Assembly: GCF_040546685.1 (NCBI RefSeq)
Contig: NZ_JBEPOH010000002.1
Coordinates: 62,001 to 126,000 of the forward strand
Source of the DNA: Variovorax sp. OAS795
Lineage (GTDB): Bacteria > Pseudomonadota > Gammaproteobacteria > Burkholderiales > Burkholderiaceae_C
Reading direction: 5' to 3'
DNA length: 64,000 bases
Under the pieces are notes generated by a model. The model ran no database searches. It was not told the DNA's origin and worked only from the letters and a program-made list of their open reading frames with translations. Both the position numbers and the translations under genes were made by a program. Shown here in pieces: positions 36,647 to 45,508 of this stretch (within the stretch, counting starts at the first letter, position 1; each line of letters starts with the position of its first letter).

Positions 36647-37735
36647 TCAGGCAGCGGCGACGCGTTCGGCGATGGCGAGGCCAATCTCGGTGGTCGAGGC
36701 CGTGCCGCCCAGGTCGCGCGTGCGCGGCCCGTCGCGCAGCACCGCCTCGATGGCGCCGAGGATGGCGTCGTGCGCCGCGCGGCCCGCGCCTTGTCCCTGG
36801 GTGAGGAAGTCCAGCATCAGCGCGCCCGACCAGATCATTGCGATCGGGTTGGCTATGTTCTGGCCGTAGATGTCGGGCGCCGAGCCGTGCACCGGCTCGA
36901 AGAGCGACGGAAACTTGCGGTCCGGGTTCAGGTTGGCCGAGGGCGCGAGGCCGATGGTGCCGGTGGTCGCGGGCCCGAGGTCGGAGAGGATGTCGCCGAA
37001 CAGGTTGCTCGCCACCACCACGTCGAAGCGCGTGGGCTGCAGCACGAAGCGCGCCGAGAGGATGTCGATGTGCTGCTTGTCGGCCTTCACCTCGGGGTAG
37101 TCGCGGCCGATGGCGTCGGCGCGGCCGTCCCACCAGGGCATGCTGATCGCGATGCCGTTGCTCTTGGTGGCCACGGTGAGGTGCTTGCGCGCACGGCTGT
37201 TCGCGAGCTCGTAGGCATAGCGCAGCACGCGGTCGGTGCCATGGCGCGAGAAGACCGACTCCTGGATCACGATCTCGCGCTCGGTGCCTTCGTACATCAC
37301 GCCGCCGAGCGAGGTGTACTCGCCCTCGGTGTTCTCGCGCACCACCAGGTAGTCGATGTCGCCGGGCTTGCGGTTCGCGAGCGGGCAGGGCACGCCCTCG
37401 AAGAGGCGCACCGGGCGCAGGTTGATGTACTGGTCGAACTCGCGGCGGAACTTGAGCAGCGATCCCCAGAGCGAGACATGGTCTGGCACCGTCTCGGGCC
37501 AGCCGACCGCGCCGAAATAGAGCGCATCGACGCCGCGCAGCTGCTCCTTCCAGTCGTCCGGCATCATCTGGCCGTGCGCGGCGTAGTAGTCGCAGCTGGC
37601 CCAGTCGATGGTGCGGCAGTCGAGCTCGAAGCCGAAGCGCTCGGCCGCGGCCAGCACCACGCGCAAGCCCTCGGGCATCACTTCCTTGCCGATGCCGTCG
37701 CCGGCGATCAGCGCTATGCGGAACGTGGGAATCAT
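36647..37735 (-). CDS. Tartrate/D-malate dehydrogenase (TtuC/DmlA-like)
   Basis: A 362-residue beta-decarboxylating dehydrogenase of the isocitrate/isopropylmalate family. LIAGDGIGKEV at the N-terminus, VRENTEGEYTSLGG and the C-terminal FEPVHGSAPDIYGQNIANP are diagnostic. FGAVGWPETVPDHVSLWG is typical of tartrate dehydrogenase/decarboxylase and D-malate dehydrogenase, as opposed to LeuB. It acts on 2-hydroxy-dicarboxylates with NAD and a divalent metal. The start overlaps the ABC ATPase stop by 4 bases. Confidence 0.88.
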   Translation of the reverse strand: MIPTFRIALIAGDGIGKEVMPEGLRVVLAAAERFGFELDCRTIDWASCDYYAAHGQMMPDDWKEQLRGVDALYFGAVGWPETVPDHVSLWGSLLKFRREFDQYINLRPVRLFEGVPCPLANRKPGDIDYLVVRENTEGEYTSLGGVMYEGTEREIVIQESVFSRHGTDRVLRYAYELANSRARKHLTVATKSNGIAISMPWWDGRADAIGRDYPEVKADKQHIDILSARFVLQPTRFDVVVASNLFGDILSDLGPATTGTIGLAPSANLNPDRKFPSLFEPVHGSAPDIYGQNIANPIAMIWSGALMLDFLTQGQGAGRAAHDAILGAIEAVLRDGPRTRDLGGTASTTEIGLAIAERVAAA

Positions 37736-39387
37736 GCGTGTATCTCCCGGGTTGGGTGGGCCGCTGCCGCTGTCGCGGCCGCGTGGTCCATGTCGTCGAG
37801 CCAGCCGCGGCGCAGCTCGGGCACCGAGCGCGCGAGCAGCTGGTAGTAGGGGTGGTGCGGGCCGCGGTCGTAGTCGGCGCGCGCCACCTGCGAGAGCTTG
37901 CGGCCGTGCTGCATCACCACGATCTCATCGCACACCGAACGCACCGTGTGCAGGTCGTGGCTGATGAACAGGTAGGACACGCCCAGTTCGCGCCGCAGCT
38001 CGGCCATGAGGTCGAGCACCGCGGCGGCCACCACCGTGTCCAGCGCCGAGGTCACCTCGTCGCAGAGGATCAGGTCGGGTTCGGCCGCCAGCGCACGCGC
38101 CAGGTTCACGCGCTGCTTCTGCCCGCCAGAAAGTCCGCCCGGCAGCCGGTCGGCCACGGTGCGCGGCAGCTTCACGAGGTCGAGCAGCTCGTGGATGCGC
38201 TGCTTGAGCGCCTCGCCGCGCAGTCCCTTGTAGAACTGCAGTGGCCGCGCGAGGATGCGCCAGATGGTCTGCGACGGGTTCAAGGCCGTGTCGGCCATCT
38301 GGAACACGATCTGGATGCGGCGCAGCTCTTCGGGGCTGCGCTGCTGCAGCGTGGGCTTGAGCGCGTGCCCGTCGAACATGACGCTGCCGTGGCAGGGCTT
38401 CAGCAGCCCGGCGACGGCGCGCGCCAGCGTGGTCTTGCCCGAGCCCGATTCACCGATCACGCCGATGGCCTGGCCGCGGTACAGCTTCAGGTTGATGTCC
38501 TCGAGGATCAGCTTGGCCGGCTGGCCCTTGGCATCGACCGGGCCGTAGCCGCATGAAAGCTCCTTCACCTCGAGCAGCAGCGCGGAGTCGCCCGAGGCCT
38601 GGCCCGAGGCGCGCACTGCGGGCCGTGCCGCCGCGAGCAGCGACTTGGTGTAGTCGTCGGCCGGCGCCGAGAGGATCTGCTCGGTCGCGTTGAGCTCGCT
38701 CATCTTGCCGTTGCGCAGCACCAGGATGTGGTCGGCCATCTGCGCCACCACGGCCAGGTCGTGGCTCACGTACACGGCCGTGGCGCGGCGCTCGCGCACC
38801 ACGCGGCGGAACGCGCGCAGCACCTCGATCTGCGTGGTCACGTCCAGCGCGGTGGTCGGCTCGTCGAGGATCACGAGGTCGGGATCGCCGATCAGCGCCA
38901 TGGCCGCCATCAGCCGCTGCAGCTGGCCGCCGGAGACCTGGTGCGGATAGCGCGAGCCGATGTTGTCCGGATCGGGCAGCGCCAGTTCGCGGAACAGCTG
39001 CACCGCCTTGGCCTCGGCTTCTTCCCGCTTGCACAGGCCGTGGATGACGGTGGGCTCGACCACCTGGTCCATGATCGTGCGCGAGGGATTGAAGGAGGCG
39101 GCCGCGCTCTGCGCGATGTAGGAGACCGTGCGGCCGCGCAGGCTGCGCTGTCGCGCCGCGTCGAGTGCCAGCACGTCGGTGTCGCCGATCTGCACGCGGC
39201 CGCCCGCGATGCGGCATCCGCTGCGCGCATAGCCCATCAGCGCCAGCGCGGTGGTGGTCTTGCCGGAACCGGATTCGCCGATCAGCGCCAGCACCTCGCC
39301 GGGCTGGACCGAGAAGCTCAGGTTGTCGACCAGCGTGCTGTTGCCCGCCTCGATGCGCAGGCCCTGGACAGTGAGTGGTGCGCCCAT
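37732..39387 (-). CDS. ABC transporter ATP-binding protein, fused DppD-DppF type
   Basis: A 551-residue protein with two complete nucleotide-binding domains in one chain. Domain 1 (about 1-260) has Walker A GESGSGKTT at 37-45, signature VSGGQLQR and Walker B LVILDEP. Domain 2 (about 275-540) has GESGSGKTT, signature LSGGQKQR and Walker B LILCDEV, where V replaces the usual P. The fusion replaces the separate DppD and DppF of the first cluster (6324-8383), so the two importers are not recent duplicates. It overlaps its neighbours on both sides. Confidence 0.92.
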   Translation of the reverse strand: MGAPLTVQGLRIEAGNSTLVDNLSFSVQPGEVLALIGESGSGKTTTALALMGYARSGCRIAGGRVQIGDTDVLALDAARQRSLRGRTVSYIAQSAAASFNPSRTIMDQVVEPTVIHGLCKREEAEAKAVQLFRELALPDPDNIGSRYPHQVSGGQLQRLMAAMALIGDPDLVILDEPTTALDVTTQIEVLRAFRRVVRERRATAVYVSHDLAVVAQMADHILVLRNGKMSELNATEQILSAPADDYTKSLLAAARPAVRASGQASGDSALLLEVKELSCGYGPVDAKGQPAKLILEDINLKLYRGQAIGVIGESGSGKTTLARAVAGLLKPCHGSVMFDGHALKPTLQQRSPEELRRIQIVFQMADTALNPSQTIWRILARPLQFYKGLRGEALKQRIHELLDLVKLPRTVADRLPGGLSGGQKQRVNLARALAAEPDLILCDEVTSALDTVVAAAVLDLMAELRRELGVSYLFISHDLHTVRSVCDEIVVMQHGRKLSQVARADYDRGPHHPYYQLLARSVPELRRGWLDDMDHAAATAAAAHPTREIHA

Positions 39388-40292
39388 CAGCGTGCTCCTC
39401 GTTCGCGCGCGGCTCGGCCGGGCAGGTTGTCGATGACGAGATTGACCGCGATGGTCAAACTCGCGATGGCCAGCGCGGGCACGATCACCGAGGCGCCGCC
39501 CATGGCCAGCGCACCGATGTTCTCGCGCACCAGCGAGCCCCAGTCGGCCGCGGGCGGCTGGATGCCCAGGCCCAGGAAGCTCAGGCTCGCCAGCAGCAGC
39601 ACCACGTAGACGAAGCGCAGCCCCAGGTCGGCCAGCATCGGGCCCAGGATGTTGGGCAGGATCTCGCGCAGCATGATGTAGAGCGTTCCCTCGCCGCGCG
39701 TGCGCGCCACGGTCACGTAGTCGAGTGCGTTGATGTTGACGGCCAGCGAGCGCGCCATGCGGTAGGCGCCGGGCACGTAGATGATGCCCGCCGTGACCAC
39801 CAGCATCGGCACCGACGAACCGAAGCCCGCCACCATGATGAGCGCGAACATCTTGCTCGGAATGGCCGTGAGCGTGTCGAGGCCGCGGCTCAGCACCGCG
39901 TCGATCCAGCGGCCGCTGGCGGCGGCCAGCAGCGCCAGCACGGTGCCGGTTCCGCTGGCCAGCAGCGTGGCCAGCAGCGCGACGCCGATGGTGTAGCGCG
40001 CGCCCTCGATGATCAGCGCCAGCATGTCGCGGCCGAGATAGTCGGTGCCCAGCCAGTGCTTCGCGCTGATCGGCTCGAAGACGTTCGACGTGCCCGCGGC
40101 GGCCATGCCTTGCGACGTCAGCCAGGGGCCGAGCAGTGCCGCGAGCAACCAGAACACCAGCACCGCAAGCCCGATGAGGCCGGACGGGCCGAAGCTCGCG
40201 AGCCAGCGCAGCGGGCCGCCCCGGCGCTCTGGCGGCGCGGGTGCCAGGAGCGCCGTGGCGCTCACGGCCGTTGGAGAAGTGGAGGTTTCCAT
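39387..40292 (-). CDS. ABC transporter permease, DppC-like
   Basis: A 301-residue permease with the DppC hallmark HWLGTDYLGRDMLAL, six helices and FLGLGIQPPAADWGSL. The coupling loop reads YVTVARTRGEGTLYIMLREILPN. Its stop overlaps the ATPase start by one base and its start follows the DppB gene by 10 bases. Confidence 0.92.
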   Translation of the reverse strand: METSTSPTAVSATALLAPAPPERRGGPLRWLASFGPSGLIGLAVLVFWLLAALLGPWLTSQGMAAAGTSNVFEPISAKHWLGTDYLGRDMLALIIEGARYTIGVALLATLLASGTGTVLALLAAASGRWIDAVLSRGLDTLTAIPSKMFALIMVAGFGSSVPMLVVTAGIIYVPGAYRMARSLAVNINALDYVTVARTRGEGTLYIMLREILPNILGPMLADLGLRFVYVVLLLASLSFLGLGIQPPAADWGSLVRENIGALAMGGASVIVPALAIASLTIAVNLVIDNLPGRAARERGAR

Positions 40293-40302
40293 GGAGCTTC
40301 CT

Positions 40303-41259
40303 TCAGCGGTGCCGCAGCCGCGGGTTGGCGAGAATGCCGCAGATGTCGGCTGTGGTCACCAGGATCAGGTAGGCGCAGCAGAAGATCATGGCGCAGGTCT
40401 GCACCAGCGGCATGTCGCGCTGCGAGACGCCATCGACCATGAGCTTGGCGATGCCCGGATAGTTGAAGATGGTCTCGACGATGATCACGCCGCCCAGCAG
40501 GTACGACAGGCTCAGCGCCACGGCATTGGCGATCGGCCCCACCGCGTTGGGCAGCGCGTGCGCCAGCACCATGCGCATCGGCGAGGCGCCCTTGAGTCGC
40601 ACCATCTCGATGTAGGGAGCCTCGAGCTGGTCGATCACCGCGGCGCGCGTCATGCGCATCATCTGCGCGATGATCACGCAGCACAGCACCAGCACCGGCA
40701 TGGCGAAGGCGCGCAGCAGCTGGCCCAGCGACTCGATGTCGTTGACGAAGGAGAGCGCAGGCAGCCATCGCAGCTGGACCGCGAACACCAGCACCGCCAG
40801 CGTCGCGACCAGGAACTCCGGCACCGACACCACGCCCACCGCCGTCGTCGAGGCCGCGCGGTCGAACCACGAGCCGCGCCACACCGCCGACGCGATGCCG
40901 AGCGCCAGCGCGATCGGCACCGAGAACAGCGCCGTGACGGCGGCCAGCAGCAGCGAGTTGGGCAGGCGGCTGGCGACCAGCTCGCCCACCGGCATCTGCG
41001 TGGTCGCGGAGCGGCCGGGGTCGCCCTTGAGCATGCCGACCAGCCATTTCGCGTAGCGCTCGGGCGCCGGCACGTCCAGGCCCATCTGCGCGCGCAGCGC
41101 GGCCACGGCTTCCGGCGTGGCGTCCTGGCCGAGCTGCTCCTGCGCGGCGTCGCCGGGCAGCACCGCGGTGATCGAAAACACGATCACCGACACCGCCAGC
41201 AGCGAAAGTAGCGCCAGCGCGATGCGCTGGCCCAGAAGCTTCAGGATCACATGGTTCAT
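40303..41259 (-). CDS. ABC transporter permease, DppB-like
   Basis: A 318-residue permease with an N-terminal helix (RIALALLSLLAVSVIVFSI), a large periplasmic loop starting LPGDAAQEQLG, and the EAA region YIEMVRLKGASPMRMVLAHALPN. VETIFNYPGIAKLMVDGV matches the DppB C-terminal motif. It is 40 bases after the receptor gene. Confidence 0.92.
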   Translation of the reverse strand: MNHVILKLLGQRIALALLSLLAVSVIVFSITAVLPGDAAQEQLGQDATPEAVAALRAQMGLDVPAPERYAKWLVGMLKGDPGRSATTQMPVGELVASRLPNSLLLAAVTALFSVPIALALGIASAVWRGSWFDRAASTTAVGVVSVPEFLVATLAVLVFAVQLRWLPALSFVNDIESLGQLLRAFAMPVLVLCCVIIAQMMRMTRAAVIDQLEAPYIEMVRLKGASPMRMVLAHALPNAVGPIANAVALSLSYLLGGVIIVETIFNYPGIAKLMVDGVSQRDMPLVQTCAMIFCCAYLILVTTADICGILANPRLRHR

Positions 41260-41299
41260 GTCGATGCTCCTCGGGGCGGGACGCGCGGCGGCTGGCGCC

Positions 41300-42922
41300 T
41301 CACGCCTCCAGCCATACGTTCTCGGCGAAGTTGTAGCCCATGAGGCCGCCCAGCGGGATCGGCGACAGGCCCTTGAGCTTGGAGGAGTGGCCGTCCAGGC
41401 TCGAGAGGAACAGCGGGATGCCGATGCCGGCGTCCTGGTGGATCATGGTCTGCATGTCGGCATACATCTGCTTGCGCTTGGCCAGGTCGGTCTCGGCGCG
41501 CGAGGCCAGCAGCAGCTGGTCGAACTTGTCGCTCTTCCAGCGCGACTCGTTCCAGGCAGCGCCCGACTGGAAGAACTGCGTCAGCAGCACGTCGGCGCTC
41601 GGGCGCGGGTTCACGTTGCCGAAGCCCACGTGGCTGTTGAGCCAGTGGTTCGACCAGTAGCCGTCGGCCGGCATGCGCTTGATGTCGATCTCCAGCCCGG
41701 CGCGCTGCGCGGTCTGCTGCAGCAACAGGGCCATCTCGACCGAGTACAGCGCCGCGGGCGAGGCCACCATCGGCACCTTGCCGGTGATGCCGGACTTCTG
41801 CAGGTGGAACTTCGCCTTGTCCAGGTCGAAGGGGCGCTGCGGCAGGCCCGAGAAGTAGAAGCGGTTGGTCGGGTCAATCGGCTGGTCGTTGCCGACCACC
41901 GCGTAGTCCAGCGCAATGGTCTTCTTCATCTGCTCGCGGTCGAACAGGTGCTTCATGCCCAGCACGAAGTCGGGGTTGGCGCCGGGGCCCACGTCCTTGC
42001 GCATGATGAGGTCGGAGTACTGGCCCGACTGCGTGACCAGGATGCCGAAGCCGGGCGTGCCCTTCACGCGCTCCACCGAGCGTGGATTGACCGAGCCGAC
42101 CAGGTCCATGCCGCCCGACAGCAGCGCATTGACGCGCGCGCTCTCGTCGCCGATGCCCACGAACTCGATCTCGTCCAGGTAGGGCTTGCCGGGCTTCCAG
42201 TAGGCGTCGTTGCGCACCATGAGCGAGCGCACGCCGGGCTTGAACTCCTTGAGCTTGTAGGGGCCGGTGCCGATTCCGGCGTTGAAGTCGGTGGTGCCTT
42301 CCTTGACGATGTGGAAGTGGAAGGTGCCCAGGATCACCGGCAGGTCGGCGTTCGGCGAGGTGAGCACGAAGGTCACTTCATTGGCGCCCGTGGCCTTGGC
42401 GCTCTCGATCTGTTCGGCGAGCACCTTGGCCTTGGACGCGACCGCGGGGTCCTTGTGGCGCATGACCGAGAACACCACGTCGGCCGGCGTCAGCGCCTTG
42501 CCGTCGTGGAAGGTCACGCCCTTGCGCAGCGTGAAGACCCAGGTCTTGGCGTCCTTGGTGGTGAACGACTCGGCCAGCGCAGGCTGCGGCGTCAGGCTGG
42601 CGTCCAGCGAGGTGAGGCTGTTGTAGACCATGTTGCAGCGCGAGTAGTCGGTCTGGTTCGACTGCTTGGCCGGATCGAGCGTGTCGGTGGCGGCGGCGGT
42701 GGCGCCCGCCACGCGGATGCGGCCGCCCTTCCTGGGCGTTTGCGCATGGGCGGTCATCGCCATGCCGGCGAGGCCGCCGGCCAGCGTGGCCTGCATGCCA
42801 CCGGCCATCAGCATCGCGAGGATGTCGCGCCGCGATGCGCCGCGTTTCAGCGATTCCATCACGCGAAGGCTTTCGCTGGGACCGACGAGGTTTTGGAACC
42901 TCTTGTTGCTGCTGTCGCTCAT
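41300..42922 (-). CDS. ABC transporter substrate-binding protein, family 5
   Basis: A 540-residue periplasmic receptor of SBP family 5 with a twin-arginine-like leader (GASRRDILAMLMAGG, residues about 34-48) and processing near AHAQ. TWVFTLRKGVTFHDGKALTPADVVFS and IGTGPYKLKEF are family signatures. Start 42922 is supported by CAGGAG; an ATG at 42967 is upstream. It is 80 bases after an amine-oxidase-type gene, so it probably binds an amino compound. Confidence 0.92.
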   Translation of the reverse strand: MSDSSNKRFQNLVGPSESLRVMESLKRGASRRDILAMLMAGGMQATLAGGLAGMAMTAHAQTPRKGGRIRVAGATAAATDTLDPAKQSNQTDYSRCNMVYNSLTSLDASLTPQPALAESFTTKDAKTWVFTLRKGVTFHDGKALTPADVVFSVMRHKDPAVASKAKVLAEQIESAKATGANEVTFVLTSPNADLPVILGTFHFHIVKEGTTDFNAGIGTGPYKLKEFKPGVRSLMVRNDAYWKPGKPYLDEIEFVGIGDESARVNALLSGGMDLVGSVNPRSVERVKGTPGFGILVTQSGQYSDLIMRKDVGPGANPDFVLGMKHLFDREQMKKTIALDYAVVGNDQPIDPTNRFYFSGLPQRPFDLDKAKFHLQKSGITGKVPMVASPAALYSVEMALLLQQTAQRAGLEIDIKRMPADGYWSNHWLNSHVGFGNVNPRPSADVLLTQFFQSGAAWNESRWKSDKFDQLLLASRAETDLAKRKQMYADMQTMIHQDAGIGIPLFLSSLDGHSSKLKGLSPIPLGGLMGYNFAENVWLEA

Positions 42923-43002
42923 GGTGGGGTACTCCTGTGAAGCCGGTGACTGAGGGTTGAAGAACAAACAAACACGGAACGAAATCGGTGGACGCGCGGC
43001 GC

Positions 43003-44295
43003 TCAGGCCAGCTTGTCCTTGAGCGAGTAGTAGAGCCCGACCGCCGGCAGGAACCAGGGCGGGCCGACATGGCCGGGGATGGCGGGCCAGTCGCGGTCCT
43101 GCCAGGGGTTGGCGCCGGCGTCGCCGTTCATGACGGCGGCCATGCGCTCGCCCATGTGGACCGACATCTGCGTGCCGTGGCCGCTGTAGCCCATGGCGTA
43201 GTAGAGGCCGTCGCGCTCGCCGGCATGGGGCAGGCGGTCCTGCGTCATGTCGACCAGTCCGCCCCAGCAGTAGTCCAGCCGCACGCTGCCGAGCTGCGGG
43301 AAGGTTTCGGCCAGTCCGGCGCGCAGGATCTCGCCGCTCGCGGCATCGGCCTGCGGGCTGGACACCGAGAAGCGCGCGCGTCCGCCGAACACCAGCCGGT
43401 GGTCGGCCGTGAGCCTGAAGTAGTGATGGATGTTCGCGACCGTGGTGTAGGTGCGCCGCGCCGCGAGCAGCGCCTGCGCACGCTCCGCGCCAAGCGGCTC
43501 GGTCACGACGATGAAGCTGCCGATCGGCACGATGCGCCGGCGCAGCCAGCCGAAGCTGCCGTAGCCGCCGTGGCGCGTGGCACCCGTGGCCAGCAGCACC
43601 TGCTGCGCCGTGACGGTACCGCCCGCGGTGTGCAGCCTGTGCGCATGGCCTTGGCCCAGCCGCTCGATGCGGTTCACCTGGGTGCCGGTGTGGATCTGCG
43701 CGCCGTGGCGCTGCGCGGCCTCGGCCAGGCCGCGGGCGAAGCGGCCCATGTGCATCTGGCCGCTGCGCTTGTAGAGCAGGCCGCCGTGGAAGCGCTCGCT
43801 CTGCACCTCGCTGCGCACCTGCGACGCATCGAGGATCTCGACGTCGGTGTCCACGCCATCGGCGACCAGGCGCTGCGCGCTGCGTTCGAGCGCGGCCATC
43901 TGGTGGGCGCGCGTGGCGAGCTTGAGCTTGCCGTGCCGCATGAAGTCGCAGTCGATCGCCTCGTCGCGCACCAGCCGCGCCACGGTGTCCACCGCGTCGT
44001 CGTAGGCGTGGTACCAGGCGCGCGCCTTGTCGATGCCGACCTTGGCCGCCACCTCGGCGTAGTCCACTGCCAGCCCGTTGTTGACGTGGCCGCCATTGCG
44101 GCCCGACGCCTCGGCCGCCACGCGCGTGCCGGCCTCCAGCACCGCGACGTTGGCGCCGCGCCGGGCGAGGGCCAGTGCCGCCGACAGGCCGGTGAAGCCG
44201 CCGCCGACGATCGCCACGTCCACCTGCGCGGGCAGCGCGTGCACTGCGGGCGAGAAGGCCGGGGCGGAATCGGTCCAGTAGGAGTCGAGCTTCAT
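43003..44295 (-). CDS. FAD-dependent amine oxidoreductase, PuuB/OrdL-like
   Basis: A 430-residue flavoprotein of the DAO family. AIVGGGFTG is at residues 28-36, followed by ASGRNGGHVNNGL, the fingerprint of gamma-glutamylputrescine oxidase-like proteins, and GYSGHGTQMSVHMG near the C-terminus for FAD contact. It would convert an amine to an aldehyde, which the GabD-like enzyme in the same operon could oxidise. No glutamylputrescine synthetase is nearby, so the substrate is probably a different amine or N-alkyl amino acid. Confidence 0.88.
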   Translation of the reverse strand: MKLDSYWTDSAPAFSPAVHALPAQVDVAIVGGGFTGLSAALALARRGANVAVLEAGTRVAAEASGRNGGHVNNGLAVDYAEVAAKVGIDKARAWYHAYDDAVDTVARLVRDEAIDCDFMRHGKLKLATRAHQMAALERSAQRLVADGVDTDVEILDASQVRSEVQSERFHGGLLYKRSGQMHMGRFARGLAEAAQRHGAQIHTGTQVNRIERLGQGHAHRLHTAGGTVTAQQVLLATGATRHGGYGSFGWLRRRIVPIGSFIVVTEPLGAERAQALLAARRTYTTVANIHHYFRLTADHRLVFGGRARFSVSSPQADAASGEILRAGLAETFPQLGSVRLDYCWGGLVDMTQDRLPHAGERDGLYYAMGYSGHGTQMSVHMGERMAAVMNGDAGANPWQDRDWPAIPGHVGPPWFLPAVGLYYSLKDKLA

Positions 44296-44329
44296 GGCGA
44301 GGGCGGTTGAACGCGTGGAAAGGAAAAGA

Positions 44330-44995
44330 TCAGAGGCCGACGACGCCGGGCAGGCCGCCGATGTCCTTGATCTCGGTGTAGCGGTAGGCCGGATTGCCCG
44401 GGCCGTGGCCGCGATTGACGAACACCTTGTTGACGATGCCGATGTCGTCGGCCGACATCAGGTCGTAGCGCAGGCTCGACGACACATGCAGCACGTCTTC
44501 GGGGTTGCAGCCCAGCGAGTCGAGCATGTATTCGAAGGCCTGCAGGCGCGGCTTGTAGGCCTGGGCCTGCTGCGCGGTGTAGACGCGGTGGAACGGTGCG
44601 CCGAGCATGGCGACGTTCTTCTGGATCTGGTCGTCCGAGGCGTTGGACAGGATGACCAGCGGGATTTCCTTGGCCACCTTGGCGAGGCCTGCGGCGACGT
44701 CGTCGTGCGGGCTCCAGGTGGGCACTGCGTCGTAGATCTTCTGCGCGTCCAGGTCGAAGTACTGGATCTTCCATTTTTTGCAGAGGCGCCGCACTGCGTT
44801 CTTCAGCACCACCTCGTAGGGCTTCCAGTCGCCCAGAACCTCGTCGAAACGATAGGCGGTGAAGTCGGCATGAAACTCGGCCATGCGCTCGGCTGGAACG
44901 CGGTCGGCGAAAAGGTCGGCGGCCATCTCCTTCATGCGGAACCGGGTGAGGGTGCCGTAGCAGTCGAAGGTCACGTATTTGGGACGGAAGGTCAT
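44330..44995 (-). CDS. Haloacid dehalogenase, type II (HAD superfamily)
   Basis: A 221-residue HAD hydrolase with nucleophile Asp11 in FDCYGTL, motif 2 in LSNAS, the lysine in AYKPRLQAFEYML and the acidic HVSSSLRYDLMSADDIG. The L-2-haloacid dehalogenase type releases halide from 2-haloacids, although many such proteins act as phosphatases on other compounds. It is the first gene of the ten-kilobase minus-strand operon, 34 bases upstream of the FAD oxidase. Confidence 0.85.
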   Translation of the reverse strand: MTFRPKYVTFDCYGTLTRFRMKEMAADLFADRVPAERMAEFHADFTAYRFDEVLGDWKPYEVVLKNAVRRLCKKWKIQYFDLDAQKIYDAVPTWSPHDDVAAGLAKVAKEIPLVILSNASDDQIQKNVAMLGAPFHRVYTAQQAQAYKPRLQAFEYMLDSLGCNPEDVLHVSSSLRYDLMSADDIGIVNKVFVNRGHGPGNPAYRYTEIKDIGGLPGVVGL

Positions 44996-45144
44996 GGTCT
45001 CGGTTCCTGTTTAAAGGGTGGCAAATGCGACAAACTCATCACGAAGCGATTGCAGCACGCCCCCGCTCGAGGTATGTAGGGAAAAGCGGTGCGTTGCGAA
45101 GCGAAGCTGCGGTTTGCAGGGCCGGCGACGGCATGCCGTGCGGT

Positions 45145-45208
45145 GTGCCCTGCGGGCGTGCGGCCATGCACCTCGGTGCGTCGCCGCCGAGGCCGCAGGC
45201 ACGCTTTT
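45145..45208 (+). other. Nested stem-loop ending in TTTT
   Basis: An outer stem (GTGCCCTGCGG with CCGCAGGCAC, one bulge) encloses an inner stem (CCTCGG/CCGAGG) and is followed by GCTTTT. On the plus strand this resembles a rho-independent terminator or the 3' end of a small RNA. No clear upstream promoter or transcript is evident. Confidence 0.35.
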
Positions 45209-45418
45209 GAAGCGCGCTGCGGCCCCGGCAAACCGGCGCGCCGGGCTGTTGCCGATGGATGTTTCGCGGATCGAAGGCGTGCATGGCGGAGGTCTCCGGG
45301 GCAGGTTGGCAAGGGGTCGTCGATCCTAGGCAGGATGGCTCGGCATTTGTGTGCGTATCCGGCCGCGCCGCCGCATCGAATTGCGAAACCGGGGTGCGTG
45401 GCAGCCGAAGCTTGCAAG

Positions 45419-45446
45419 TTGCGAAAGAGCGCAGATTGGCTATGGT
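45419..45446 (+). promoter_or_regulatory. Sigma-70-like promoter for GNAT gene
   Basis: TTGCGA at 45419 and TATGGT at 45441 are separated by 16 bases, about 63 bases before the GNAT start codon. The hexamers match the consensus at four of six positions each. Confidence 0.35.
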
Positions 45447-45508
45447 GCGGCGCCGCAATGTCGTCCAAGATGGGCCCGCCCTTCCTTCGACACAGAGAGT
45501 TTTTTCCC

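Larger units (their letters stand above)
44996..45508. other. 513-base divergent intergenic region, structured
   Basis: No convincing gene is seen between the HAD gene and the GNAT gene. On the minus strand an ATG at 45284 follows a good Shine-Dalgarno (GGAGACC) and opens into 81 Arg/Ala-rich codons (MHAFDPRN start) without recognisable similarity; it may be a leader peptide, a remnant or chance. The stretch 45145-45208 folds into nested GC-rich hairpins, and a sigma-70-like promoter for the GNAT gene is at 45419. Confidence 0.5.

Noticed and set aside
35165..37846. An open frame of nearly 900 codons on the plus strand opposite the GabD-like and TtuC-like genes
   Set aside because: It is an antisense shadow in high-GC DNA: rich in His, Arg, Ala and Gly, without any domain, while the minus strand carries two well conserved enzymes.
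41117..42940. A 607-codon plus-strand frame opposite the family 5 receptor
   Set aside because: Antisense shadow with repeated His/Val/Arg/Ala runs and no ribosome site.
45259..45330. Possible glycine riboswitch-like GGAGGTCTCC and GGGGCAGG segments
   Set aside because: The core pairing of a gcvT aptamer cannot be built from these bases, and no glycine-cleavage gene is near.
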